Below are positions 40,261-52,686 of a DNA stretch of 64,000 nucleotides, piece by piece. The stretch covers positions 813,501 through 877,500 of the forward strand of contig OZ038462.1 of the NCBI GenBank assembly GCA_964036295.1, written 5' to 3'. This DNA is from Plumapathes pennacea (lineage: Eukaryota > Cnidaria > Anthozoa > Antipatharia > Myriopathidae). The position numbers and the translations under genes are program-made. Within the stretch, counting starts at the first letter, position 1. Each line of letters opens with the position of its first letter. The notes beneath the pieces are model-generated. The model was not told the DNA's origin and did no database searches. It saw only the letters and a program-made list of their open reading frames with translations.

Positions 40261-43200
40261 TCACGCTTCCTCAGCTTGAGTATAATTCTTCCACACGAAA
40301 TGCATTTCTGAATTTTCATCCACTTGAACGGCTTTAATCCCCATTTCAGAGTACAGGTAGCAGTTGCCTTTGGTCGTCTTACACCAGCTGCTCGGTCCAT
40401 TAGGATTGCACATCACAAAGGCCCGACAGAAAGCATCTTTGGCGCACTCAAGACTGCATTCTTCAATTTTTGAGACCATCTTAATCGCACGCTGTTCATT
40501 AGTGTTGACTTTCAACTCATCCAAGATGAAAGTTTTCTTCTCTCTCTGCAGCCTGGGCAGGAACACAACAATTTTGCTTGTACTTCCTTTCTTCACTTTC
40601 CAAACTCTTTTAGTATTCAGGAATTCGCACCTCCTTATGCCATCGGAGCGATGTCTGTACTCCGCGGCCACACAATCTTCCTCCTGAAGACAGAGAGCTC
40701 TGCACTCGGTCTCGTCAAGTTCATCTAAAATCCTGTACCCTGTAAAGTCAACATGTTATTCTGTTGTAACGCGTGCTTGATTTCAACATGCCCATCTAGC
40801 AACAAAGTCTAATTGAATGTGCTGTGTTTCTAAAATTCAGTTGACTCTGTAACTCTATCTAGATTAGTATTTAGCTAAGTTTATGTGGAGCTGTCTATCT
40901 CAGTATGATTCAAGGTGTCTTCTATGATCTCGTTCTGATATTTCACGGACCTGTATCCAAAAGTTACGCGGCCTATTTCAAACCAAAAATATAAAACCAA
41001 TGGGCTAATATACATGTGTCTTTATTCTGAAAAATATATGAAAAAATGAATGATCGTATGAATGTCTGTACACTGAGTAGTTTGTGGGGTAAATAAATGT
41101 CTATTTAGACCCTTTCAACGTGATGTCATAGTCGGCCACGTTGGAGGTGAGAACAAAAGGATCGAGAACTCATTATCATGTAAAAAATATTATATTGTTC
41201 TGACTTCCAACATGGCCGACCTTTCCACAAGGTGAACGGGGTCTATTCTGAGAAATTTATGGGCAAATAAACGTCTCTATGCTTCAATATTTAGTTGTTA
41301 AACGTGGCAGTGACATTATTTGATCTGTTAGCAAAGATTATATATAACTACATTCCATTTATACTTTTTCAGCGCACTAAAGAGTACTTACCATACGACT
41401 GCGCCATGATCCCTGACAATGAAGTTCCCAATTGAATGCTATCTTCGCACGAATCCACTTTCCCTTCACTCTTCAAAATTTCACAGTAATTTTTGGATGC
41501 GTCCCTTAGTCTTTCTTTGATGGCTGTAAAGTTAATGCGTGAATCAAGGTGCGCTGTAAACTTCTCCGTAAACAGGTTGTGGATCGCGGAAAGTTTATAT
41601 TTCGTGGGTACTGGGTTTTCTTGTACCGATGCTGCCCATGTCAAGGCATCTCCGTCGCTTGGTGGGGCAGCTCCTATGGTGCTAGTGCTCGTTTCAACTG
41701 ACTTTTGAAAATTTGAAGCCGCACTTCGCTGCTCTGAATCCATGGAGAATCCTCCGCCGACACTGAATGCTCCAGAATAGCTGGCCTGTGCCTGTACGCT
41801 TATTTTCTTGTTTCGGATTTCTTTGTATTTCGTTTGGCTGATTTTGTGGTTTTTTACGAACCGTGCCCCAAAAGTGACTTCAGACAGGAAATGAGTTCCA
41901 TAGTATTTGATGAACTCAATAATTTCATTTTCGGTTACGTCTGAGGCAGCCAATCTTTCAGCCCAAGTCAGGAAGCCGGGGTGGAATGGTGGAGGGTCGG
42001 TGAGATCCAACGTGCTGAAGTAATAGCGACACTGGGCCTGGGATATAATATACAGGAACTCCCCCGAGGACATCTGGGCCACAGATTCTTTGTAGCTTGC
42101 ACTGGCGGAAAATTTAAAGCCCCATCCACCTCCTAAAAAGAGCAAAACCAAGAGGAGTCGTATAGAAAAGCAGAAACAATGGGGGATGTTGCAAGTTACT
42201 GTGAATTTTTGGAGATTTTAAATAGTAGAATTAGCGTAACAAAATGTCATAGTTTAACTATCATCACTGGTTTGTTAACCCTCTCACTTCCAAGCTCAAA
42301 ATTCCTCCAACTGGAGCCGAAAGTGTAAATTTGTGATTACTCACATCTGAGCATTTAGGCATCGAACAATAAGTTCTCCAAACTGTATGATCGTATTTGT
42401 GGTACGAAACTGACTAACCCACCTTCAACGTTTGCCGCTACTTCAAGTGACTTTGACATCTCCAGCTTGTTGCGTATGATTTTGGATGAGAAGGACGTCA
42501 CACAGGACACATCGGGTACGATAATCAAACCTCTGGGGACACTATAACGACAGTCAGACGTTTGCCTTCCTAAGGAATAGTCAGACTTGAAGATCGGGTG
42601 CGTCAAACCTGGATCATGTCCCGTGGCCAGCGGGTAGCCAGTGATAATGTCGTACCCAAAGAAGGCGTAATCAAGATCAGGAAAAGATTGCTTCCAATGG
42701 CTTTCTTGGCATTCTTGAAGCTGGCTGTCCAGTCTAACTTCTACAACAGACCAATCTTGAGGTAAGTACAGAGCAATTTGCATTATCAATTTATGAGCGA
42801 AAGGGTTCGTTTGTTTTTCTTCCTTGGTGGCCTAGTTGATCAGTCGGTTGATATTTTATAATTGGTCAATACTTTGCAGTTGTATATCGTACTCCGTCCT
42901 TACCAAAGTTGAGGGAGGGTTTTCCAGAGCTTCCTGCTGCTATAGGCGGCTGTAAACTCTGAGAAGAAGCCTCCGAATCAGAAGACGTGTGAACTACATT
43001 CCTGCTGATATCAAAGTGAGTAAAAGTTCATTACATGCTTCATAATGGTCCGCTTCATTCACTAGAACATTTCACTGTTAGATTTGTGGTTTGATGAAAA
43101 GAATACTACACTTCTCACGGGCCAAAAAATACCGTGTCACTGGCTCATCAACATACTGGCTTATCTCCTGTTCTTGACAATCTCTGACATTTTTACAACA

Positions 43201-46200
43201 CTAAAGTGTCTGCCCATCTTTGTAAGAGCTACTGGGTATGAGTGCTTTCATATAAACCGGTCATATAATAGGTACTATAATTATGTGCCGCCCTAAAGGG
43301 TATCGTTTTGAAGCAGTTTAGACCACAAGAGGGTATAAATGTTGTCATTTTGGTATGGGATAAGATGTGACTCTGATATTATGCCAAAATTAAAAGGGTA
43401 CAGGCCTGAAAAGTCGTGCATTCTGGTCTCAAGTAGCGTCAGAGTTTTGAGAACCACGTTGTGATTCTACCCCGAATTTAGCAGTGCACCACGGACGGGA
43501 CAATAAGGTAGTACCGCACGTTCTAGTTAATACCTTTGACACCACTTACCCAGATTGCGCCCAGACAGCAACTAACGTTGCCAGAACTGTTAAGACTATA
43601 CATATCAGCAGAGCCAGTATAGATTTCCAATGCCTCTTCAAAAATCGCTGCAAGATGAACTGAATAGTGCCTAACAGTTACCATAGCAACCATGGTATGG
43701 TACAAAGGGATGCTAGTCCCTGTGAGAATGTAGGCCGGATTGTGTGATCAACTTCAATTTTCTCCTTCAACCACATATTGTATCATACAGTATGGAGAAC
43801 TTGGCTTTTGAAAACTGATTGAATTACACCTTTTGCTGTTCATTAGCGCAAAATACGCATTCATTTACGTCTATCGACGATCAACAACGCGAAGACACGT
43901 TCATTTACGCCACGGTGCATTCGTTTGAGAAAATATCACTTTCAATAACGATTTTTGCATAATCTGAAGCGTTCAATTGCATTTTCCGGCAATCATTAGT
44001 GTCTTTGGTCATTCATTGGCAAACGACAAACTTTCATTTGCGTGATCATTCATATCATTAGCACCAATCGAATAGTCAATTGCGCGAATAGGCAATCATT
44101 TTAACGATAATCATGTTCATTAACATTTTTAAACGTAAACAGGCATACAATAGCATTTCTAGGTAACCATTAACGCGTGCATGACAATCATTAACGCGGT
44201 CATACAATCAATTGCAAATTTTCAAAATTCATTAAACAAAAATGTATTTTCAATAAGAAATAGTGAAAGTGATATTTTCTCAAATGAATGCACCGTGGCG
44301 TAAATGAACGTGTCTTCGCGTTATTGGTCGTCGATAGACGTTTTATGAATGCGTATTTTGCGCTAATGAACAGCAAAAGGTGTATTAATTCTCGCTATAT
44401 CTTTTTGAAGACAAATAGTGAATTTTGAATCAAAAGTGTCCATTGTTGAAAGAAACCTTTAAGTTATACTCTGCGTTGAGGCAAGAAATTAGTGGTAGGC
44501 TTGAAAGGGTAATTTTTTGGGATTGTGACTCAAGTGTCGATCGGCCGTTGAAAATAGATACTGGTTTTTGTGTAGGAGTTATTTCCTTCAAATTACCCTT
44601 TATACTACCTGTACTAATTGTATGCAACATGTCGTTCTGAATGAAAATGTGTTTTGTTGTCTAGAGAAAAGACTCCAAAAGTTCAATTGAAAGCGATGTT
44701 AATTCCCCCTCGCTAAACTTTTAGTGGGGCGCTTGCACAAAGTACTTGCGGCAAATTTTGACTTCAATTTAAAGGCTCGGGTAGATGCCGCGCACGGACG
44801 GCTTGCCGATTTAGGTGTAGTTTTGTTTGCATTTGTCTGCACTCTTATTGATCACAGATGACATCATAAAATGTTCAAAAATTCAAGTGAAACAACAAGC
44901 GATAGAGAGGAACTAAAAAGCCAAATGATTACTTGTTTACAAATGATACCTTTCTGGTAAGAGGGCGCCCTGAATCAATATCTCCAACTTGAGATCTGAG
45001 CGCTTCCAGTTCTTTTCCTTGCTTTTGCACCTCTCTTGCTGCACTGCCCACCTCTTCTTGTAGCTGGATGTTCTCCAGGTATCTTGCTGCCGGACCCTTA
45101 TGACAGAACCGAATGTTATGTCAATAAATCAGTGTGTGGTAGAGAGAAAGAATGAATGAATAAATGTGCAAGTAAATAAAGGCCCGGGTCAAACACCGTA
45201 CTTTATAGAGCCGCGGCCGAACTCACAATTCAGCGAATTTTTGTGCAGTTCACTTCGGCATTTCGGACCCGCAACTAAGTTTGCCGGACTGAGTGTATTT
45301 GGAGCGGCTGGTCGATCTACACGGCTAGTGCAGCCTCGATGGCTTCAGTTAAGTGGCCTACCTGCCCTATTTTAGAGTCTTTGCAACTTAGTAGGAAAGT
45401 AATATATAAAGAGATCCCTGACTACGTGATATAGTTGGTTTAGGTAAATGTAAATCACCAATAGTATGTCTTGTTAAATGTTAATAAAAGAGAAAGGAAG
45501 ACTTCCTACAGTCTATAAATAGCGCTTTAATTAGGGGATTAAGCACTTTGAAGATATAGTCTTTGTCCCGGTTACACTAAATATTATGCTCCATGGCCTC
45601 TTGTCGCTCAGTATTTTGGTACGCCAGCAATTGCCGAAATGAAACTTATTGCCAAGAAAACGTTAGAATGATCGTATTCCTTCTTGCATCCATGAAAATG
45701 CATTTACTGCATAATTTTGGTAAAAGAAATGTGCGACAAATCTTTAGTGCAAAAGTAGTTGTATTTTCTGAAAGTTTGTAGGTTCTTGATTTGCGTGAAA
45801 TAATACTGAGAGTTTCTGCTCTTTTACGCTTCTGTGAACCACTTATTAGATTTTTTGATGTGTTTTGGGGGAGTCCCCATGCATGCAGTCAGGCGGAAGG
45901 AAGTGACTGGATGTTAGAAGTCAACTTGTAGCAAGTCTATAGACCATTTAGGGGAATTAGGGGAATTTTTTAACATTGAGCATTTAGCTTTAGTGATGAT
46001 GTAGACGATTGCACCATCAGTTCAGAGCGTCTGGTTTCTGGGTCGAAAGTGGAAATGTTGTTAAAGTACATTTTTCCAAGGATAACTTTTACACATTTCT
46101 CTGTTGTATGGAAAATTGAAGACGTCTGCGTAACATGATATTTCATTTCTCCATTAATTCGTAAGATAAATAATACCGATCTGATAGACTTGCTCACTTG

Positions 46201-46528
46201 GTGAACATGTACATTATAGACAGATTTCCAAAATAATGCTAGTACACTCCCTGACATTGTCTAACGAACACTCACTAGAGTACAGACTGAAGTTTGACTC
46301 ATGCAGCTGTCTTAGCTTTGAGGAAAAGAACGACTTTCTCCTTTAGTTTAATTGATGTTTCTACTGCCGAACTAAATTTACAGTAATACAGGTACGACTG
46401 CCGTGGGAGGAGGGGGACATTTGCAAACATCGCATTTTTAACTAATACATTTTATACAAATGCATCACTGCGAATTGCATTTACCAGTATGTAATATAAT
46501 ATACTAGAAAGCTCACCGTCTTTATCAT
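40261..46528 (-). CDS. Membrane-anchored MACPF (perforin-like) protein A
   Basis: Predicted pore-forming-family protein of 630 aa. Exons (minus): 46517-46528, 44950-45096, 43550-43647, 42904-43001, 42423-42740, 41392-42132, 40261-40739; phases fit and the sum is a multiple of three. The 49-codon second exon is a charged, Gln/Glu-rich coiled coil. The third encodes basic RFLKRHWK then a hydrophobic segment (about 20 residues, ILALLICIVLTVLATLVAV), a signal anchor that would place the rest outside. The MACPF domain spans about residues 119-470, with the YYGTHFLSEVTFGARF signature and a Ser/Gly-rich region with GGGFSMD. The last exon has two Cys clusters resembling PAN/apple modules. The first two exons rest on splice signals only; an alternative start exon near 46820 exists. 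Cnidarian MACPF proteins include immune effectors and venom components; the role here is open. Confidence 0.8.
41107..41243. mobile_element. Hairpin MITE in the last intron of MACPF-A
   Basis: AGACCCTTTCAACGTGATGT at the left and ACAAGGTGAACGGGGTCT at the right are imperfect inverted ends; the inner arms GTCGGCCACGTTGGAGGTGA and CCAACATGGCCGAC pair better. The same element is in the second copy at 61610-61745. Confidence 0.65.
43826..44383. mobile_element. Long-TIR non-autonomous transposon, ACACCTTTTGCTGTTCATTA ends
   Basis: About 140-bp nearly perfect inverted repeats (left ACACCTTTTGCTGTTCATTAGCG..., right ...CAGCAAAAGGTGT) enclose about 280 bp rich in CAATCATTAACGCG-like phrases. ATT occurs on both outer sides (43823-43825 and 44384-44386). 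It is in an intron of MACPF-A between the coiled-coil and anchor exons. Confidence 0.8.
45097..46516. other. First intron of MACPF-A
   Basis: No gene seen. The part from about 45960 to 46600 resembles 54760-55310, marking a duplicated 5' region of MACPF genes. Confidence 0.45.
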
Positions 46529-47427
46529 GATAGTTAAACCTCCGCTTCACGATCAACACTGCGCTGTGTGAAACTGATTTTGATCCAAGTGACCCTCTGG
46601 TTGTATGTGGAGTTGTTTCACGGCAAGTTGGGTTGGTATGGTTTTAATTGGCCCTGTCTCAAGGACATGTTATATTGCTTGTTCGGCTATATTTAATCTC
46701 TCTGTCAACAACACCGCACGATTTTTGTCTTAACGTCAAAGCTTAGTCGCAAATCACTTTGCTTTTAACACAATATAAAACATGATATAATTATCCCAGC
46801 TCGATATACAAACCTTCATCCTTGTTGCTGTAAATTGGAAAAAGGTTTCACTGTCCTGCAGATATTTCTCGCAATTATTGATTGTAAAGTTACCGGCTCC
46901 TGGGGCAGTTTAATTTCCGGCGCGGTTCAACCCCACCCCACAAGTTTTCAGACAAATAAGTGTGAATTCTATTAGTTCACAAGCAACGTTTCCCCTTGCC
47001 CATATATATTCAATCTGTTGATTGTCGACATGGTGGTGGACATCATACAGAGACTCAAGAAACCGAAAGGGATTTGCCACTGAACTCAGGCAATCGAATT
47101 ACACTGCATCTCTCATTGGGGTTTACGCCATCGAGAACCCACTATCTGGTGCCCATATAAAGTAAACGAACCTAACAGGTGAACCCAACTTTCAGAAAAT
47201 AACACTTTTGCACTAAAGATCTGTCATGCATTTCTTTTTGCCAAAATTTAATATCCTGCGTGAATATCTAAAAGAATAGGGTCCAATGGCATGTCGGGTT
47301 GATCTTTCAATGGGGATTATTTTGTTTGTCGTCGCAGCTTAAAATTCATGGTATTTCTCAGAATTTAGAGCTCTTGTTATCATGCAGTTTCTTAGATAAA
47401 TAGGCTTAGCGTGTTAAGAAGGAAATA
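46529..47427. promoter_or_regulatory. MACPF-A 5' flank
   Basis: Region upstream of the MACPF-A start. A possible alternative exon (46822-46863 on the minus strand, CAG acceptor and ATGAAG before GTTTGT) could also splice in phase to the coiled-coil exon. No core promoter can be fixed by eye. Confidence 0.35.
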
Positions 47428-47588
47428 CAGTAGTCGAACAGTATCTCAAACTCTCAAGGGAAACTACGAGGCATCGTGGACCGAGATAGGGGGGTTCTAC
47501 CAAGGGAAAATTCTAGAAAGTAAATTTCAAAGGGAAATCAGATTCTGTCCGATATAGCGGAAAGTTCGAGATAGGCGGAGTTTTACTG
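47428..47588. mobile_element. Pogo-type MITE with TA flanks
   Basis: Begins CAGTAGTCGAACAGTATCTC after TA (47426-47427) and ends GCGGAGTTTTACTG before TA (47589-47590). Ends are imperfect inverted repeats; internal CGAGATAGG/CCGAGATAGG phrases are typical of this family. Confidence 0.6.
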
Positions 47589-47851
47589 TATACTGTTTCT
47601 GGACGTTTTGTGGACTAAAACAATTAGCTGATGCATACATGTGCACATCGAAAAGCTGATTCAATTCAATCCTGTTTATTTACGTGATTTTGGCTGTGTT
47701 TTCACGATGCAGTTTTTCTGGCTTAACATTCCTCACGCCGATTTGTCTACCGACCTGAGTAAGCAACTTAACTAATTTGGGTGTTTTTACGAGCGGACGT
47801 GTGATATTTGATCCAAGTAATTTATGCATCCGAACTGAAAACACATCAGTG

Positions 47852-48280
47852 ATGGCGGACAACGGAGAAGCTTACAAGTATATTGCTCTTGTGTTCATTG
47901 CTGTTTTATCGCGCTTACTTTTTATTCGACGGAAGAAGAGGTTTCAGCGAAGACTTAGGTTGCTAGCAATTACCAGGAGAAGAAGAATTGAGGCTTCTGT
48001 CTTAGAACGACTTCAGTCGAAAAGGAGGGCAGTGATCGGTCGAAAGAGAAAAACAGCGTGGGTTCTTGAAAGACCGCAATTTTGGTTTGAGCACATGGTA
48101 CTAAACCAGTACGAAAATAACATATGGCGTAAACATTTTCGGATTTCAAGACAAACCTTTCGCGTTCTCTGCAATCTAGTTGCGCCGCATTTGGTGCATC
48201 AGGATACAAACATGCGGCAAGCGATTCCAGTCGAAAAACGAGTAGCTGTTGCTCGAAGAAACCGCAAATTTCCGATTTGA
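47852..48280 (+). pseudogene. PIF/Harbinger transposase (HARBI1-like) N-terminal fragment
   Basis: The frame from MADNGEAYK encodes 142 residues. The part FRISRQTFRVLCNLVAPHL, DTNMRQAIPVEKRVAVA is the conserved N-terminal region of HARBI1-like DDE transposases. The similarity ends abruptly after RVAVA, where intact family members continue into the LATG region, and the frame stops eight residues later. The DDE catalytic core is absent. It is a truncated transposon remnant, not a host gene. Confidence 0.8.
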
Positions 48281-50861
48281 CAGCTCCCGTCAAAAGTTTT
48301 TAGTTCAATGGACTCTCATTGGTGGAAGTTAATTCCCGACAAACTTAAGCGATCTCGTTTGGTTGCTTAAATATTTTGGCTTTTTACGTCAAACCTCTAC
48401 CCTCTTAACTTTAAGCGAGTTGGAGAGGCAGCTGTTTTCATGAGATTTCCGGAGATCACTCGCTAAGCGACTAAAAAAAACCCTCGGTCAATCTTGTTCG
48501 TGGAGTGGTTTTAAAGGTTGCGAGTGTAACTTTATAGGGGCTTGTGTCCCTGCAACACCAACACCGAAACCAAAACCAATAAAAGATAAAGACAAAATGA
48601 GCAGCTACGCGCCGCGCGGCCTGGATCAGTTTAGATACGTTCGCAACGTAATGGCACCAGTACACCTGGCCTATCTGTGTGAAGGCACTACAGTGGCTAT
48701 TCTGTATGACTGCAATGCAAGGATTCCCTTATATGCAGCTACTGTTATGACGGGTAAACAAATCGATGCTGGCTACAAACGGCCGAAACTAAATTTTCGA
48801 AAAAGTGGCGACTTGAAGCTGGATATAGAATTTCAACAAGTCGAAGACGATTACGACCAAGCTAACGAGAGAAACATGTGCTACGAAACTAGGCAAACTG
48901 GCAAATACCTCGTCGATGGTGAATGGTGGCGAGCGGCTAACCCTGAAGACAGCTTATTCACAGAAAGGCAATTAAAATGCACTACGCAATATGCATCAAC
49001 TAAATCGCCGGTCCACAGAGGCCACTTGATAGCGGGGAGAAAAAGGCCAAGTGCGCGATACGTTTACATACACAAACGCTGTTCCTCAGTTTGCAGTGCT
49101 TAATGGCGGCCAGTGGCTATCAGGAGAAAAACGTCTGGTAGAATGGGGTCGCAGCCACTGTAATATTCACAAAGGTCAGCCTGCAGAAAATATTCGAATG
49201 TACATTGTAGTTGGTACAATCCCATCGACATATAGAACATTCAAAAGAAGATTTTTTGGCAAATCAGGCTTTAGTGATTATCAAGGCACATCTGAGATGA
49301 ACGATACTTATCCCCGAACGAAGTGAGGGAAATAATCACGACGCTAATGCAGCAAAATCGTATCATTTGAAAACTCCAAGCGTGTCGCCATCTCGAAATT
49401 TAATGTTCGTGTGTGTGTGTGTGGGGTACGACTCGTCCCCAGGGCCATCCGCGTCGAGCGACCACTGCGAGGTTACATCGGCAGCTTAACTGTAAACCGC
49501 CATTTTCTTAGTGACATGCGGTAGCTGTAAGAGTACGAACGGAAGTGATTTTGTACAATAAGATGCAGATACAAGGCCAAGCAGTTCGACGGACGGCTGT
49601 AATTTGCCCGGATATTTTGCCGGTGTATGGGAGGCAAGCTTACTAGCCGTGAAACGGATTCTTAAAGGCACAACTGGTCGACCTGAACACAATCCCAGAC
49701 GCCAGTACTGTGTTAAAACGCAGACACTTCTTCAGAAAGAAATAGCAAAATACAGTTGGTGGAAATCGAACAATCATCGTGGCAAATTTCACCTTTTACA
49801 ATAACAGGAATGTAGTTTTCAGAATCCAAGTTTGACAAGATGACGACACACAATACAATGGAAAGTGGAATTTTCGTACTGTATAAGGACTGCTCTATAC
49901 AGTGTACTTTGAAATCATTGAAGACGTAAACAATGGTGTTTTGGGTTTTGTTTCCTTTGCTGGAAAAGAGCTAAAGCTATGGCTTTCAGGAACCGGTGAG
50001 TTTTGAAAATTTACATCAATTAACGTACAACGCTTTTGTTAAATGACGGTCGTGTTATCATTATGGTATTTCAACAATTGCCGTATATTTTGTCGTTTGA
50101 TGCCCCGGGAACTGTGATGAAGGCCAAGTAGGATTATACTGTGATCTTTTCGCTAGTTTTCAAAGCTATTTCAGAGTGCCTTCGTGCAAGATTGTGTCAT
50201 CCGATTCCTGACATATTTGCATAATTTCACTGACAGTCTGACACATGCTGTGAAGTTTTGTCGCCGCGTTTGTTGGCACACTGTATTCAAGGATAAAATG
50301 TAACCGGGTTAAAATGCTTTTGCTTTTTGAAGGCTATTATTTAAGTAGAAAATATCCGGCCACTGCTTTCCAAATTAAACAATTACAGTCTATTGTATAT
50401 TATTGTCTACTAGCGGGACCCCGTAAGATACTCGCTCAACACAATCGAACTTTGTATTATTTAGTGACCGGGTTTGCTCGCTCAATACAATCGGACCTTG
50501 TATTATTTAGTGACTTGATTTCTTTTTTCTGTCAAAGATTTTAAAATCGTCAAATGCAGTTTGAAAAGTTGTTGTGTTCAAAATTGAATACCTGCCAAAA
50601 TTCACACGGTCCCGAGACTTCGAAAGCGTGTAAACAAGCGACTCGCTTTGACGGCTCTAAATTTTGTCACATTCGAAGAAGCGTATTAAACTTATAAAGT
50701 AAAAAAAAAAAAAAAAAAAAAAATTCGGTGTCCAAGATCGACTTTGCTTGGCTTTCAAGCCTCGGGAGTATTCTGTAGTTGCGTGTAAATGTTGTCTCAG
50801 CGAATTTTGAAGTTCAGCTTAGTGTCTACGAAAATTGCAGACTGTGCACGTTGTCTGAACT

Positions 50862-51283
50862 GGTGCGCGCGCTTCGCAATCCCTCAAAATGAGGTGACGT
50901 CAGCGGGTTTTTCCGAACATTGAAACCCGAGTGCGAACAATGCATCGGAATGATTTTCGTATCGAGACAGGAAATATGCAACATAAAGCACAAAGAACGT
51001 TCAAATTGCGTTTATCGTACATGCTAACTTTTCTCCCAACTCACGAAATAACATTTCAGAGCAAAATTATGAATAATTACTTCGGAACTCAGCCGGCCTC
51101 CTTTTCACGGATGGCTGATCATAGTTTCTCGCTCGCAGACGCTCGTCGCAATCCCTCAAAACGTGGCGAGACAAAGCAGAAATGTTAATCAATCTGATCA
51201 GTCTCCGGTCGTGAACGGGTAAATGTTTTACGGCCTGATGATCTTTAGAATTATCAAGATGATGTCGGCATTCAGACCGCATT
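50862..51283. repeat. Left arm of a 420-bp inverted repeat
   Basis: Inverted copy at 52263-52686, nearly identical (for example GTGCGCGCGCTTCGCAATCC against GGATTGCGAAGCGCGCGCAC). The arms enclose about 1 kb with the remnant coding region. Confidence 0.8.
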
Positions 51284-51770
51284 TGCTGAACTGCATCAAA
51301 GATGAACATTTCCAGCCGTTCCCACTTGCCAAAAACCAGCCTGATGTACAGCACTCAGAAAGTCTGTCCATGGCTGCTATTACTTGGGCTCACACTTTCT
51401 TTTTTTTTTTTTCTTTTTTTGGTAGATCAAGGGGTAATGCCCGCTACCACCGTGACCTTTGTGCCCTATTCTGTGGCTTCAGCTTACCAGCACATTGTGC
51501 ATTATTCTGATTATGTAAATAAAGTCACATCCCACAAGCCTTACGATTTTGCACACAAAGTGCCTCTCATCTGCGAGTGCAGGATGCCGTGGAAAGAGTG
51601 ACGCATCCCGAACTTTGGTGTGCAGAGTGTGGCGGCTGTAAAGAATGGTTTCACAAGAAATGTGTACAAAACATGTCCAGATCAATTTTCAAGAGAATCC
51701 AACATGTTTTGGTAGTTCCGGAAATGTGCATCGCCAGGCAGTGTGTGAGGGGTGCTATTCATAAACCAAA
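51230..51770 (+). pseudogene. Degraded transposon ORF: Ulp1-like protease tail plus PHD finger
   Basis: FRPHLLNCIKDEHFQPFP near 51271-51325, followed after frame changes by CECRMPW and then WCAECGGCKEWFHKKC at 51617-51664, match the layout of transposon proteins in which a Ulp1-type cysteine protease is followed by a PHD-like zinc finger. Frameshifts and a T-rich run break it into pieces, and the catalytic part of the protease is not seen. Assignment rests on pattern memory, so it is tentative. Confidence 0.45.
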
Positions 51771-52262
51771 ATGTTGCAAACTGCCGCTATTTCAGTTCAA
51801 AATTGTGATTTTTATATGGGAGTCACGACAGGTTTTGGAAAAATCCCGTTTTTGCCCGTCCACACTATAAAATTGCGTTTACAAAATCTCCACTTTGGAG
51901 AGCGTTTCAAAAGTTGCGTGTTCATAAGGTCAAAGCGAATAATAAAAAAAGAACTTGTTTTGTTATTCCCCTCGGAGCGTTTCTCTTTTAAGTTTCACAT
52001 TTCGCGGCTCCACATTCTTGTTTTTACTGCATTGCATCAGAAGCGCTTATTCACCTTGAAGCATGCAAACTTTGTTGTTGTCGCTGTACTCGCGAATAAT
52101 CGCCTCCGCTGCCTTTAACACGAAGCCAGATCTTTCCGATAATTTCACTTCGAAATAAGAACGATGTGCCAGCCTTTTGACGGATTTTCGATCGACATAA
52201 TCAGCCATCCGTGAAAAGGATGCTTTCCAATTTTCAGCTGCAATTCAAATTTACACGAGAAA

Positions 52263-52686
52263 ACTGAATTCCGACATCATCTTGATAATTCTAGAAATCA
52301 TCAGGCCGTAAAACATTCACCCGTTCACGACCGGAGACTGATCAGATTGATTTAACAATTTCTGCTTTGTCTCGCCACGTTTTGAGGGATTGCGACGAGC
52401 GTCTGCGAGCGAGAAACTATGATCAGCCATCCGTGAAAAGGAGGCCGGCTGAGTTCCGAAGTAATTATTCATAATTTTGCTCTGAAATGTTATTTCGTGA
52501 GTTGGGAGAAAAGTTAGCATGTACGATAAACGCAATTTGAACGTTCTTTGTGCTTTATATTGCATATTTTCTCTCTCGATACGAAAACCATTCCGATGCA
52601 TTGTTCGCACTCGGGTTTCAATGTTCGGAAAAACCCGCTGACGTCACCTCATTTTGAGGGATTGCGAAGCGCGCGCACCGTCTGAA
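52263..52686. repeat. Right arm of the 420-bp inverted repeat
   Basis: Complement of 50862-51283. The similar open frames in opposite directions (50931-51188 and 52317-52610) are simply the two arms and not genes. Confidence 0.8.

Noticed and set aside
43523..43705. 60-aa minus frame beginning MYHTMVAMV
   Set aside because: It is out of frame with the membrane-anchor exon at 43550-43647, whose phase matches both neighbouring exons.
46820..46866. Alternative MACPF-A start exon with ATGAAG before GTTTGT
   Set aside because: It splices in phase, but the exon at 46517-46528 is preferred because an aligned counterpart with the same length is found at 55228.
50931..52610. Two similar 85-97 aa proteins in opposite orientation
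   Set aside because: They are the two arms of one inverted repeat; no family match and no splice context.
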